NCBI GenBank assembly: GCA_000198515.1
Contig: FP929140.1
Coordinates: forward strand, 1,400,527-1,464,526
DNA from: a gamma proteobacterium HdN1
Lineage (GTDB): Bacteria > Pseudomonadota > Gammaproteobacteria > Pseudomonadales > Ketobacteraceae
Length of the DNA: 64,000 nucleotides
Direction of reading: 5' to 3'
Shown: one piece after another, positions 1-7,963 of the stretch
Numbering within the stretch: position 1 is the stretch's first letter
Layout of the letters: each line of letters starts with the position of its first letter
Made by a program: the position numbers and the translations under genes
Notes under the pieces: generated by a model
Told to the model about the DNA's origin: nothing
Seen by the model: the letters and a program-made list of their open reading frames with translations, nothing else
Database searches by the model: none

Positions 1-73
1 GTCCTCTGTTGGCGTTGGAGTTTCGACGCTGGGAGCCGAAGCACTGAGGAATGCAAGCGTATAGACAAAATAC

Positions 74-102
74 TTGTGATAACCTGAGTGCGTACATACA
101 AT
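74..102 (+). promoter_or_regulatory. Predicted sigma-70 promoter of the TA-like trio
   Basis: TTGTGA (74-79) and TACAAT (97-102) are separated by exactly 17 bases and lie just upstream of the first gene, which has a CAGGAGAA ribosome-binding site ending about 5 bases before its ATG. Pattern match only. Confidence 0.5.
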
Positions 103-124
103 AAACCTTGCTCAGGAGAATTGC

Positions 125-379
125 ATGTACAGCCAACGATTCAGCCGCCCTGTTGTGCTCACTCGCCATGCGCAATTACGCATGGCGGAGCGAAACATCA
201 GCGAGGCGGAAGTGCTGGCCGTCATTGACACAGGCGACACCCGCTACAAAGACGATACCCACTTGTGGGCCTTCAAAAGCTTTTCCGAGCGTAACGATAA
301 CCTGCTATGTGCCGTGCTGGTTCTCGAAACTATGGTGGTCGTCAAAACCATCATGCATCACTTCGAACTGAAGGGCTGA
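125..379 (+). CDS. DUF4258 family small protein (toxin-like)
   Basis: This 84-residue protein has the DUF4258 signature: an early 'TRHAQLRMAERNIS' segment (RHA followed by R-x-x-E-R-x-I) and a short C-terminal beta-rich part ending VVVKTIMHHFE. DUF4258 proteins are often found paired with DUF2283 proteins or small antitoxins, which suggests a toxin-like role, but activity is not proven. The ATG at 125 has a good Shine-Dalgarno sequence. Its stop lies 3 bases before the next gene, so the genes form an operon. The longer overlapping ORF from 108 in another frame has no family signature. Confidence 0.7.
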   Translation: MYSQRFSRPVVLTRHAQLRMAERNISEAEVLAVIDTGDTRYKDDTHLWAFKSFSERNDNLLCAVLVLETMVVVKTIMHHFELKG

Positions 380-382
380 GCC

Positions 383-580
383 ATGAAAACGACTTATTAC
401 GAAGATGACGACATCCTGGTAATCCGCCTTTCGGATAAACCCATCGCCCGTGAAGTCTCCCAGGGCTGGTATACGCACATTAGCTATGCCGAAGATGGTA
501 CCGCAGTGGAAATCGTGATGCTGGATGCAAAGGCCAGAGGCGCATTGCCTGTGGAGGTCGAGCATGGCCACGCCGCTTGA
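383..580 (+). CDS. DUF2283 family small protein (antitoxin-like)
   Basis: A 65-residue protein beginning MKTTYYEDDDILVIRLSD and with a later EIVMLDAKARG segment, typical of DUF2283. The family is commonly encoded directly after DUF4258 and is regarded as the likely antitoxin partner. It follows the DUF4258 gene by 3 bases and its stop overlaps the TTG start of the next ORF (TTGA), consistent with translational coupling. Confidence 0.7.
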   Translation: MKTTYYEDDDILVIRLSDKPIAREVSQGWYTHISYAEDGTAVEIVMLDAKARGALPVEVEHGHAA

Positions 581-759
581 GTCTGAGGGCAAGGCGGCAC
601 GGCGCACGCGTGGGGCCGCAAAAGGCCAGCCGCAAAGTGGCGGTGTCCATCCGCTTCAGTCCTGATGTGGTGGAGCATTTTCGTGCTACGGGTGCAGGTT
701 GGCAGACGCGCATGGATGCAGCCCTGAAGGACTGGCTAAAGACGCACTCTCCGGCGTAA
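577..759 (+). CDS. BrnA-like antitoxin family protein
   Basis: The C-terminal half (VSIRFSPDVVEHFRATG, then GWQTRMDAALKDWL) matches the short ribbon-helix-helix-like segment of BrnA antitoxins: 'S-x-R-x-S-P-x-V-x-E-x-F-x-A-T-G-x-G-W-Q-x-R'. The only start giving this frame is TTG at 577, which overlaps the preceding stop. An ATG at 564 is in a different frame and ends early, so either the TTG is used or the 5' end has been lost by frameshift. No BrnT toxin is adjacent; DUF4258 may take that place. Sixty residues is short for the family. Confidence 0.6.
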   Translation: MSLRARRHGARVGPQKASRKVAVSIRFSPDVVEHFRATGAGWQTRMDAALKDWLKTHSPA

Positions 760-760
760 T

Positions 761-1009
761 TCATCGCGTGCTCTCGATTCTGATGTAGACCTCAGCCATC
801 CGTGTGGATTTGTGGCCGCCGTGGTGGTCTTTGTGGTCAGGGATTCCCTTTGCCTTGAGGTCGTGGTGTGTGAATTTCTCTTCCATGCCGTTTTTCGCCG
901 CCTTGTCCATTGCGCGAACGAACGCTGAGTGCAAGGCTGCGTACTTCATTGGCAAGCCGTCTTTGTCGTGTAGCAGGTGCTTTGTCGGCCTCCTGCATGG
1001 TGGCGCCAT
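761..1009 (-). pseudogene. Tyrosine recombinase (phage integrase) C-terminal remnant
   Basis: The minus strand encodes only about 80 residues resembling the end of a tyrosine recombinase: a KFTHHDLKAKG box (equivalent of the HxLR motif, with K for R), then GGHKSTRMAEVY, which carries the nucleophile-region tyrosine. The N-terminal core-binding domain and the first catalytic arginine are missing; the upstream minus-strand sequence to about 1240 shows no clear integrase match. It is probably a decayed integrase of the small island represented by the neighbouring trio. Confidence 0.6.
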
Positions 1010-1356
1010 GCAGTTTCTGCCGCTCTCGCAGCCGGTCAGACCATAACGTAAGCCCGCGATCGCTGCCTTTGAGCCGTAGCGTAGGAGCTGCGGTGCGCGG
1101 TTTGACGAGGGGCGCGCTCTTGGCGAGGGCGCTTAACTTGCAGGGGCAGGCAAGGGTTTTCTTGTGAGTTTGATGGGTTTGCGCGAAAATTGTTCGAGTC
1201 TTTCGCCTCAAACCGCAATTATTCAAAAAAAAGTGCAAATTCTTGCTTTGTAGCGTTGCAAAACCCGCAATAACAATTCAAGATTGTGCCCGTGTGCAGG
1301 TGCGCAACCCGACCGGGTGCGGCTCGCGCATTGTTTATAATTTTTAAGGTAAAGCT
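1010..1356. other. Intergenic stretch with the csp leader
   Basis: I see no supportable gene here. The right part is the leader of the cold-shock gene, with TATAAT at 1336-1341 and an AAGG ribosome-binding site at 1346-1349. The left part may be further decayed integrase sequence, but no motif survives. Confidence 0.4.
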
Positions 1357-1566
1357 ATGTCGAAGTCTACTGGAACCGTTAAGTGGTTCAACGAAGAAAA
1401 AGGTTTTGGATTCATCACGCAAGACAACGGTGGCCCCGATGTTTTCGTACATTTTCGCGCCATTCAGGCGGAAGGTTTTAAAACGCTGAAAGAAGGTCAA
1501 CCCGTTTCTTTCAACGTTGAAAAAGGCCAAAAAGGCTTGCAGGCTGCAAACGTTGTTCTTGCCTAA
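1357..1566 (+). CDS. Cold-shock protein, CspA family
   Basis: A 69-residue single cold-shock domain, the usual size. It has the nucleic-acid-binding motifs RNP1 (KGFGFI) and RNP2 (VFVHF) after the canonical [11 protein letters not shown] start. These proteins bind single-stranded RNA and DNA and act as RNA chaperones. The gene is monocistronic and closed by an intrinsic terminator. Which csp paralogue it is, and whether it is cold-induced, cannot be read from the sequence. Confidence 0.95.
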   Translation: MSKSTGTVKWFNEEKGFGFITQDNGGPDVFVHFRAIQAEGFKTLKEGQPVSFNVEKGQKGLQAANVVLA

Positions 1567-1589
1567 GAACTCGTTTCCTGCGACATCGA

Positions 1590-1616
1590 AAAAGGGCGCT
1601 TAGTGCGCCCTTTTTT
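1590..1616 (+). terminator. Intrinsic terminator of the csp gene
   Basis: AAAGGGCGC, loop TTAGT, GCGCCCTTTTTT: a GC-rich stem directly followed by a T run, 24 bases after the csp stop codon. Confidence 0.9.
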
Positions 1617-1721
1617 GTGTCCTGCGTTTTTGTTTTCTGTGCGGTTGCTTTTGCGTTTTGCGGGGCTCTGCGCTTGGGTGTTGGTTCACACCCAGCGCTT
1701 GACCCAGAAGACCCTGAAAGC

Positions 1722-2129
1722 TCAGCTTGCGACCAAGCGGAAGCGCTGAGGGTTTTTGCGTAGCTCGGTTGCCCGCTGAGCGCGCATTTCGTCTACAACG
1801 CGTCTGAGGGTTTGAGCGACAACGCGGATATCTTCGCCCATCGCTTCGCCAATGAAGTCGGGGGCATGCCCGATCATGAACAGGCATTCAATCATGCGAG
1901 GCTTCAGTTCTTCCGTAACCATCCCAAAGTTGAACAGGGCAATTTTGCGGCGACGCTGTTCTTCTGGGCGACCGTTGGCGGGCTCTTGCTTGAGCGCGTA
2001 GAGATGAGATGGGATTTCGTAGAAGTTGAGCAAGTCGGCAACTTCACGGCCGCGTGCAAGGTGAAAAATCCGCTCTCGCTGGATTTCGTCGAGTTCGATT
2101 AAAAGATCGGTGAGTTCAAAGTCTATCAT
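1722..2129 (-). CDS. Conserved hypothetical protein, 135 aa
   Basis: I do not recognise this protein. It begins MIDFELTDLLIELDEIQRER, is rich in charged helices and ends with an arginine-rich segment (RVVDEMRAQRATELRKNPQR). No membrane segment or signal peptide is visible. It stands alone on the minus strand between the csp terminator and the kinase gene. Confidence 0.6.
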   Translation of the reverse strand: MIDFELTDLLIELDEIQRERIFHLARGREVADLLNFYEIPSHLYALKQEPANGRPEEQRRRKIALFNFGMVTEELKPRMIECLFMIGHAPDFIGEAMGEDIRVVAQTLRRVVDEMRAQRATELRKNPQRFRLVAS

Positions 2130-2241
2130 ATGTACCTGCCATGACCTCGTGGGTGCAAGTCCTTCTTGTTATTGGCGAAAACACGATATCGGCTTTTGAA
2201 ATTGCCAGCGCCAGCGCTTAAGATAGCACAAAACGATTTGG

Positions 2242-3810
2242 TTACAGTAGGGGGGGCGCGTTACTGATGTCTGCACTAAGAGCGCGTAGGCGCGATAAAA
2301 CTTCGTCGAATCGAATTGTGCGGATTTCGATTTCTCTGAAAATCATACTCTTTATAAGGGTTTGCAGCGCTTGCGGCTGTTCGTGAAAAATTTTCTTGGG
2401 CGCTAGCAAGCCTTTACGCCAAAGTGGCGGGCCGCCGGTGATCATTTGGTAGAAGAGCACTCCTGCGCTGAAAATGTCGCCTGCTTCGCTTGGCGGCTCA
2501 TCCTTCAGTGAGTAAGGGCAGGGCTTGGTGTTGTCGGATTCGGCGCGATCAGGCTCCGCGTGAATTACGCCAAAATCACTGATCCGAATTTGTTGGGATT
2601 TTAGAAAGAGCACGTTACTGGGGCGGAGGTTGCCATGCACGATGCCTTCTTTATGTGCAAATGCCATCGCATCGCTCAGTTGGATCGCCAAAGGGAGGAA
2701 CTGTGTGAGTTCCATGGGTTGGGCGATTCGATTTTGCAGGCTGCCCTCGCTTAGCCACTCCATTACGATGATAAAAATTCGTTCGTTGCGGCTGGCGCCC
2801 AAAACGCGAACAAGGTGAGGGTGGCGTTGCTTGGCCATCCAGCTTGCCTCTTTGAACCCAGTTTCCCCAACAACCTTTTTAACGACAATCAGTTTGCGAT
2901 CAGCGCGGTTCTCAAAGAGGAATACGGCGCCCATCGGTGTTTCCCGAAGCACGTCGAGCAGCCGAAACTGGTCTTTTGGGTCGGGGAAGGTTGCGCGAGC
3001 GTCTTTGATTTCTCTTTCGGTGAGATGGCGCCCTTTGATGGTGCGGAGGAGCAATGAAGTGAGTTCTTCGGCGCTGGGGCGTTGTGCGGGGTCTTGGGCG
3101 ATGCAGAGTAGGATGAGTTCGCTCAACGCTTTTGGGACGGATGGATTGATCTCGTTAGGAGGAGGGGAGTCCGGTTTGGGCAAGCTGCCCGTCGACATCA
3201 GGTGCATGACTACACCCAGAGAATAGACGTCACTCGCGGGGGTGGCGTGACTTGCCCCTTGACGCTGCTCTGGAGCCATGTAGCTGGGAGTGCCAACGGT
3301 AAGGCCGGCCTCGTTCGGCGCATTGTGATTGGCGAGCTCCGTGTTCTCGCTGATGAGGGCAATTCCAAAGTCGACTACGCGCACGTTGCCGTCGCTGCTG
3401 ATCAGAATGTTGCCTGGTTTGATGTCGCGGTGAATGATGTTGTTGCGGTGGGCATAGGCAAGTGCTTTAGCAACTTGGATGGAGATGCGGAGCCGCTGTG
3501 CGGTGTCGAGACGCCCTGTTTTGATGGCTTGGCTGAGGGTGGTGCCTTCCACGTAGTCCATCGCGAACCAAGGGCTTGCGTTTTCGGTGGTGCCTCGGTC
3601 GATCACGCGAATAATGTTGGGGTGGTCGAGCTGCGCGACGATCTGGGCTTCGCGGGCAAACATCTCTTGTGCGTGTTTTTCGTTTTGCAGAGCGGATTTT
3701 AGTATCTTGATGGCGACAGGCCGGTTTAGCGAGGTCTGGATGGCACGGTAAACGATGGCCATTCCGCCTTCGGCGATTTTTTCGAGCTGCGTGTATCCGT
3801 TCAATTCCAT
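2242..3810 (-). CDS. Ser/Thr protein kinase with a second pseudokinase domain
   Basis: The 522-residue protein has two kinase-like domains in tandem. Domain 1 (about 8-270) is complete: glycine-rich loop EGGMAIVY, VAIK lysine near 35, HRDIKPGN with catalytic Asp near 129, and DFG near 147; it resembles PknB/Hanks-type kinases. Domain 2 (about 290-515) keeps VVKK and a DFG, but its catalytic loop reads HGNLRPSN, so the catalytic aspartate is missing. I infer that domain 2 is a regulatory or scaffolding pseudokinase. There is no transmembrane helix or PASTA repeat. The substrate is unknown. Confidence 0.9.
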   Translation of the reverse strand: MELNGYTQLEKIAEGGMAIVYRAIQTSLNRPVAIKILKSALQNEKHAQEMFAREAQIVAQLDHPNIIRVIDRGTTENASPWFAMDYVEGTTLSQAIKTGRLDTAQRLRISIQVAKALAYAHRNNIIHRDIKPGNILISSDGNVRVVDFGIALISENTELANHNAPNEAGLTVGTPSYMAPEQRQGASHATPASDVYSLGVVMHLMSTGSLPKPDSPPPNEINPSVPKALSELILLCIAQDPAQRPSAEELTSLLLRTIKGRHLTEREIKDARATFPDPKDQFRLLDVLRETPMGAVFLFENRADRKLIVVKKVVGETGFKEASWMAKQRHPHLVRVLGASRNERIFIIVMEWLSEGSLQNRIAQPMELTQFLPLAIQLSDAMAFAHKEGIVHGNLRPSNVLFLKSQQIRISDFGVIHAEPDRAESDNTKPCPYSLKDEPPSEAGDIFSAGVLFYQMITGGPPLWRKGLLAPKKIFHEQPQALQTLIKSMIFREIEIRTIRFDEVLSRLRALSADISNAPPLL

Positions 3811-3984
3811 GCGCGTTCTGCTAATTCGGTGTGTGCTCGCCGTGGCCGTCGGCTAGGCGCGTGCTTGAATCAAGCGTTGTACTGGCGAGTCATTCAGGGT
3901 CGAGTCGTCGTTCAGGGGCGACGAGGCTGATTCGGCCAAGGCTACCTTGAGTAAGCGTAGCCGCATTTATGCTTAACGCCGCAC

Positions 3985-5040
3985 TTAAGACTTGAAATGT
4001 GGGGATGAATGAGGGGTATGGCGAAGGGTGAGCTGCGCGAGCGCTTCGGCGTGGGTGGGTTGATCGTTCAAGCATGGGATGTAGTTAAGAGTTTTGCCGC
4101 CGCTGGTGTGGAACTGTTCGGTGCCGCGTATCGTGATTTCTTCAAGAGTTTCGAGGCAGTCAGCGGCGAATCCGGGGCAGATGACGTCAATGCTGCGTAT
4201 CCCTTGCTGCCCCCATTCGGCCAATAGGTGGTCGGTATACGGCTTTACCCATTCTTGTCGCCCGAAGCGACTTTGAAAGGCAAGGGCATAGTCGCTGTTG
4301 GAGAGGCCGAGTTTCTCGGCTACGCGGTGCGCGGTTGCTGCGCATTCTTCTGGGTAGGGGTCGCCTTTTTGCTGGTAGCTCGCGGGGATGCCATGAAAGG
4401 AGAACAGTAGTTTTTCGCCGCGCGGGTGGGTTTCCCAGTGGGATTGAATGCTGTGCGCTAGGGCGCAGATATAGGGATCGAACTCGGCGTAGCTGCGGAT
4501 AAAGTGCAGTGTAGGCAGGTTGGGAATTGTGCCGATTTCGCGTGCGATTGCATCAAAGGCTGCGCCGGTGGTGGTGGCGGAGTATTGCGGAAATAAAGGT
4601 AACACGATCAACGCAGGCGGGCGTGTGGAGTGTGCCTTTGCGATGTTCTGAATGACGGGCGCAAGGGCGGGGGTTCCGTAGGTCATGGCGAGATGAACTG
4701 GAACCGTTTGACCAAGTTGTTGCCTGAGTGTAAGGGAGAGTTGGTCGGCCAGCCTTTGGCTGTGGACGAGCAGCGGTGAGCCTTGATCTGTCCAAATGGA
4801 TTTATAAAGTTTGGCAACGTGCTTGGGCCGAAATGGCAGGATGAAGCCGTTGAGAACGAGCCACCAGAGCCAGCGCGACGTGTTTACCACGCGAGTATCT
4901 TGCAGAAAGGCTTTTAAGTAGCGCCGGATTGCGGGCGGGCTCGGTTCGGTGGGCGTGCCGAGGTTGACCAATAACACCTCGAAAGGGGCTGCGCTTTGTG
5001 GGGCGGCTGCTTCGTGCGTAAACGGTTGGGCTTGCACCAA
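3985..5040 (-). CDS. hemH: Ferrochelatase
   Basis: Ferrochelatase inserts Fe(II) into protoporphyrin IX, the last step of haem synthesis. The 351-residue protein has the family start VLLVNLGTPTEP, the DTRVVNTSRWLWW segment, and the SFHGIP box with the catalytic histidine followed by the YPEECAATA helix; the GFAADCLETLEEI segment near the C-terminus is also typical. The length is normal. It is transcribed away from the bcp gene and appears to be a single-gene unit. Confidence 0.95.
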   Translation of the reverse strand: MVQAQPFTHEAAAPQSAAPFEVLLVNLGTPTEPSPPAIRRYLKAFLQDTRVVNTSRWLWWLVLNGFILPFRPKHVAKLYKSIWTDQGSPLLVHSQRLADQLSLTLRQQLGQTVPVHLAMTYGTPALAPVIQNIAKAHSTRPPALIVLPLFPQYSATTTGAAFDAIAREIGTIPNLPTLHFIRSYAEFDPYICALAHSIQSHWETHPRGEKLLFSFHGIPASYQQKGDPYPEECAATAHRVAEKLGLSNSDYALAFQSRFGRQEWVKPYTDHLLAEWGQQGIRSIDVICPGFAADCLETLEEITIRGTEQFHTSGGKTLNYIPCLNDQPTHAEALAQLTLRHTPHSSPHFKS

Positions 5041-5150
5041 ATAGACTCCTGCCTGATAAAATCTTGAAAATCCGGCGGAATGATACCTGATAATTGCGTC
5101 ATTCTAAAGATCAGGCGTGATTGATGAGACTTTGAGAAGGGGTGGTAGAG

Positions 5151-5657
5151 ATGGCGTCAAAAGCTTTAAGTGGGCTAAAGGTGGGCGATCGTGCGCCATC
5201 GTTTTCTTTGCTGGATCAGAATGGCACAACGGTTTCGTTAGCGGATTGCGCGGGAAAGCCGGTGGTGGTGTACTTTTATCCAAAAGCAATGACGCCCGGT
5301 TGTACGATTCAGGCTTGCGGGATTCGGGATCATGAGGCGGAGTTGCGTGTGTTGGGTGTAAAGGTGCTTGCGATCAGCCCAGATTTGCCGGAGCGCCTAA
5401 AACGGTTTGACGATAAGGAAGCGCTGAATTTTACGCTGCTTTCCGACCCGGATCATGCGATAGCAGAAGCGTATGGCGTTTGGGCGCTGAAGAAGTTTAT
5501 GGGGCGTGAATTTATGGGGATTGTGCGGACGACGTTTGTGGTGGATGCGGATGGGAAAATCGCCCATGTCTTGGATAAGGTAAAAACCAAGACGCATGCA
5601 GCGGATGTGTTGGCTTTGCTTGCAGAATCCAAAAACCTTGCGCGATCCAAAAGATAA
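5151..5657 (+). CDS. bcp: Thiol peroxidase of the BCP/PrxQ type
   Basis: BCP peroxiredoxins reduce hydrogen peroxide and organic peroxides using thioredoxin. The motif FYPKAMTPGCTIQACGIRD gives the peroxidatic cysteine and, five residues on, the resolving cysteine of the atypical two-cysteine PrxQ class. I prefer the ATG at 5151 (168 aa) to the upstream in-frame GTG at 5142, because AAGGGG at 5137-5142 is then spaced 8 bases away. The C-terminal LARSKR end is not conserved. Confidence 0.95.
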   Translation: MASKALSGLKVGDRAPSFSLLDQNGTTVSLADCAGKPVVVYFYPKAMTPGCTIQACGIRDHEAELRVLGVKVLAISPDLPERLKRFDDKEALNFTLLSDPDHAIAEAYGVWALKKFMGREFMGIVRTTFVVDADGKIAHVLDKVKTKTHAADVLALLAESKNLARSKR

Positions 5658-5834
5658 TTTGGCGTGAATGAAGATGCCGTCCTTGGCATTACCTACGTCC
5701 TCCCCCAATTGATGGCAGTATAAAGAGTTGCTTGTCGGGCTTCAGTGCTGCTTGGGTGCCGTTTTTGTAATCAATCGTGAAGTGTCTGCTTTACCTAGGA
5801 GCCGTGTATTAACAGTTCAGCTGCGTTTGACGTT

Positions 5835-6713
5835 GTGTCGTTTGCCCATCCGCGTGCGGCGCACGCTTTTGGAGATTATCTGACTTCGTTGGGGATTCGT
5901 AATCGGATTGTGGGTACGGATGTCGGCGTTCAGGTGCTATTGCTGGATGAGCACTATCGCGCTGCGTTTCGGGAGGAGTTTCAGCGGTTTTGGGACAATC
6001 CGAATGATGAGCGCTATCTTGCTGCTTCATGGTCGGTGGGAAGTACGGAGCCTGTAGATTACGCGTTGTTGGGGCGTTCGGCAGGTCGGCGGAGTGGAGG
6101 TTTTGCGTTGCGGCGTATGGGAGGTGTTGTAACGCTGAGTGTGTTGGCGATTTGCGTGGTAATCTTTCTCGAGATGCAGTTTGGTGATCCGCTTGGGTGG
6201 CGGTTTTTGCTGCATTTTTTTGCTGATTTTTCTGCGATCGTGAATTCGGGGGAGTGGTGGCGCTGGATAACGCCGAGCTTGTGGCATTTTCAGGCTTTGC
6301 ATATTGCGTTTAATTTATTGTGGTGGTGGGAACTTGGTGGAAATGTGGAGCGCCATCATGGTTCGGTGCGGTTGCTGATTTTGTTTGTGGTTTTTAATGT
6401 GGTGTCAAATTTTAGCCAGTTCTGGATGAGTGGGCCGAATTTCCTGGGGCTTTCGGGTGTGGTGTATGGTTTGTTGGGGTATTTGTGGATTTACGCGAAG
6501 TTGCAACCACGTTACCCTGAACCGATGAATCCAATGATTGTGCGGATGATGCTGATTTGGTTGGTGGTTTGTATGACGGGGGTTCTGGACGGCTTGATGG
6601 GAGGTGGAGTGGCTAACGCCGCCCATGTGGGTGGTTTGGTTGCAGGAATGGCGTTAGGCTGCTGTTTTGGGTGGCTGGATGGCGTTGGTGGACGAAAAGG
6701 GAAGGTAGTGTGA
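5835..6713 (+). CDS. glpG: GlpG-like rhomboid intramembrane protease
   Basis: Rhomboids cut transmembrane proteins inside the bilayer. The cytosolic N-terminal domain (FAHPRAAHAFGDYLTSLGI) resembles GlpG. It is followed by about six membrane helices carrying the HIAFNLLWWWELG loop helix, the catalytic serine in GLSGVVYG and the catalytic histidine in NAAHVGGL. The GTG at 5835 has no good ribosome-binding site. An in-frame ATT at 5808, 7 bases after TAGGAG, would add nine residues and better match the GlpG N-terminus, so the start is open. The stop overlaps the next gene's GTG. Confidence 0.9.
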   Translation: MSFAHPRAAHAFGDYLTSLGIRNRIVGTDVGVQVLLLDEHYRAAFREEFQRFWDNPNDERYLAASWSVGSTEPVDYALLGRSAGRRSGGFALRRMGGVVTLSVLAICVVIFLEMQFGDPLGWRFLLHFFADFSAIVNSGEWWRWITPSLWHFQALHIAFNLLWWWELGGNVERHHGSVRLLILFVVFNVVSNFSQFWMSGPNFLGLSGVVYGLLGYLWIYAKLQPRYPEPMNPMIVRMMLIWLVVCMTGVLDGLMGGGVANAAHVGGLVAGMALGCCFGWLDGVGGRKGKVV

Positions 6714-7756
6714 TACGAGGAAAATTTCGGATTTTGATGGGGTTGCGGTTTAGGTCGCACTCGCGGTTTAGGTTTTTAGTTGGATTGTGGTTTGGGGTGC
6801 TGGCGGTGTTTTCGCCGGCGCACTGGGCGGAAGCAGCGCCAAAGGATTTTGTGGAGGCGAAGCAGATTGCCGAGCGTATTTACTCGACGCATCCTGAGGA
6901 TTTTTATTGCGGTTGCCGGATTGATTGGAAGAAGGGCGGCAGGGATCCCATTGATGCGGCGAGCTGCGGATACCGTCCGCGCAAAAGCCCTGTGCGGGCA
7001 AGGTTTGTGGAATGGGAGCATGTGGTTCCCGCCAGTTGGTTTGGGCAACCGATGGCCTGCTGGAAAAAAGGTGGGCGCTCGAACTGTAGCGGTCACGATG
7101 CGAAATTCAGCGCGATGGAGGCGGATCTTCACAATCTAACGCCGGTGGTGGGTGAGGTGAATGGAGATCGTGGAAATTTGCCGTATGGTGTTGCTGGGCC
7201 GAATGCGGTGCAATATGGCCGTTGTAGCAGCCGTGTGGATTTTGAGACGCAACGCTTTGAGCCGCGAGATGTGGTAAAAGGGGATGCTGCACGGATCGTG
7301 TTCTATATGATGTCACGCTATTCAATCCCAATTGATGATGAACAGCTTGGCGTTCTACGGGAGTGGGCCGTAAAAGATCCCGTGGATCGCTGGGAGTTGG
7401 ATCGTGATCGGCGAATTCGCCAGCAAATGGGTTGGCCGAATCCGTATGTAGCGAATGCGGGTACGATTGCACTGCCGGAATTGAAGGGCGGGGCATCGCA
7501 GAGACCAGCTTATCAGCAGCCCGCAGCGCTTACACCGCCACCCGCTCGCTCGAAGGTTTTGGGAGCGGATTCTGCGTTAGCTACTTTTTTGAGTGGAAAT
7601 CAAAGAAGCGAAGTGCTGGGGAATAAGAATAGCAAGCTGTATCACCTTACCCATTGCCCTGGTTACTCCTTGATTAAGCCTAGTAATCGGGTGCTGTTCC
7701 ATTCGATTGCTGAGGCTGAGAAGCAGGGCTTTCGGCGGGCGGGGAATTGCCCTTGA
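6710..7756 (+). CDS. Endonuclease I family secreted nuclease with a cysteine-containing C-terminal module
   Basis: The protein has a signal peptide (GLWFGVLAVFSPAHWAEA) and an EndA/Dns nuclease core with WEHVVPASWFG, EADLHNLTPVVGEVNGDRGNLPYG and further cysteines likely to form disulphides. These enzymes degrade extracellular DNA in the periplasm or outside the cell. After a proline-rich linker comes a module of about 50 residues (GNKNSKLYHLTHCPGY...GFRRAGNCP), like the Ada-type zinc-binding or SH3-adjacent tails on secreted nucleases. The GTG at 6710 overlaps the glpG stop (GTGA) and follows a GGGAAGG site; ATG 6740 is an alternative. Confidence 0.88.
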   Translation: MIRGKFRILMGLRFRSHSRFRFLVGLWFGVLAVFSPAHWAEAAPKDFVEAKQIAERIYSTHPEDFYCGCRIDWKKGGRDPIDAASCGYRPRKSPVRARFVEWEHVVPASWFGQPMACWKKGGRSNCSGHDAKFSAMEADLHNLTPVVGEVNGDRGNLPYGVAGPNAVQYGRCSSRVDFETQRFEPRDVVKGDAARIVFYMMSRYSIPIDDEQLGVLREWAVKDPVDRWELDRDRRIRQQMGWPNPYVANAGTIALPELKGGASQRPAYQQPAALTPPPARSKVLGADSALATFLSGNQRSEVLGNKNSKLYHLTHCPGYSLIKPSNRVLFHSIAEAEKQGFRRAGNCP

Positions 7757-7770
7757 TGAGGTGGGTTTAA

Positions 7771-7796
7771 TTTAACAAAGCCCGTGAAATTCCCCC
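7771..7796. repeat. Left terminal inverted repeat of a 2.9-kb element
   Basis: TTTAACAAAGCCCGTGAAAT followed by TCCCCC. Its reverse complement recurs at 10669-10694 with one mismatch (25 of 26). No flanking direct repeat is visible (TTTAA on the left, CAAGT on the right). Confidence 0.8.
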
Positions 7797-7828
7797 CTCT
7801 TAGGGGTTTGAACAAACGCCCGCGCATT

Positions 7829-7873
7829 CCCCTTCCTAGCGCTCTTGAGCGAAGAGATTAGCGCAGGAGGGGG
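7829..7873. repeat. Imperfect palindrome at the left side of the TnpB element
   Basis: CCCCTTCCT pairs with AGGAGGGGG, and GCGCT with AGCGC inside, giving a long bulged hairpin. Subterminal imperfect hairpins of this kind are typical of IS200/IS605-family ends. A second small hairpin (GCGTCC/GGACGC) follows at about 7884-7899, just before a T run, and could also be a terminator for the endA transcript. Confidence 0.5.
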
Positions 7874-7963
7874 TCAAGCAGGCAGCGTCCGCGAGGACGC
7901 CTTGCGTTTTTTTTCGCAAATCCCATGATCGCGCCTTAACTATATTTTCGCTATTCTATACCC

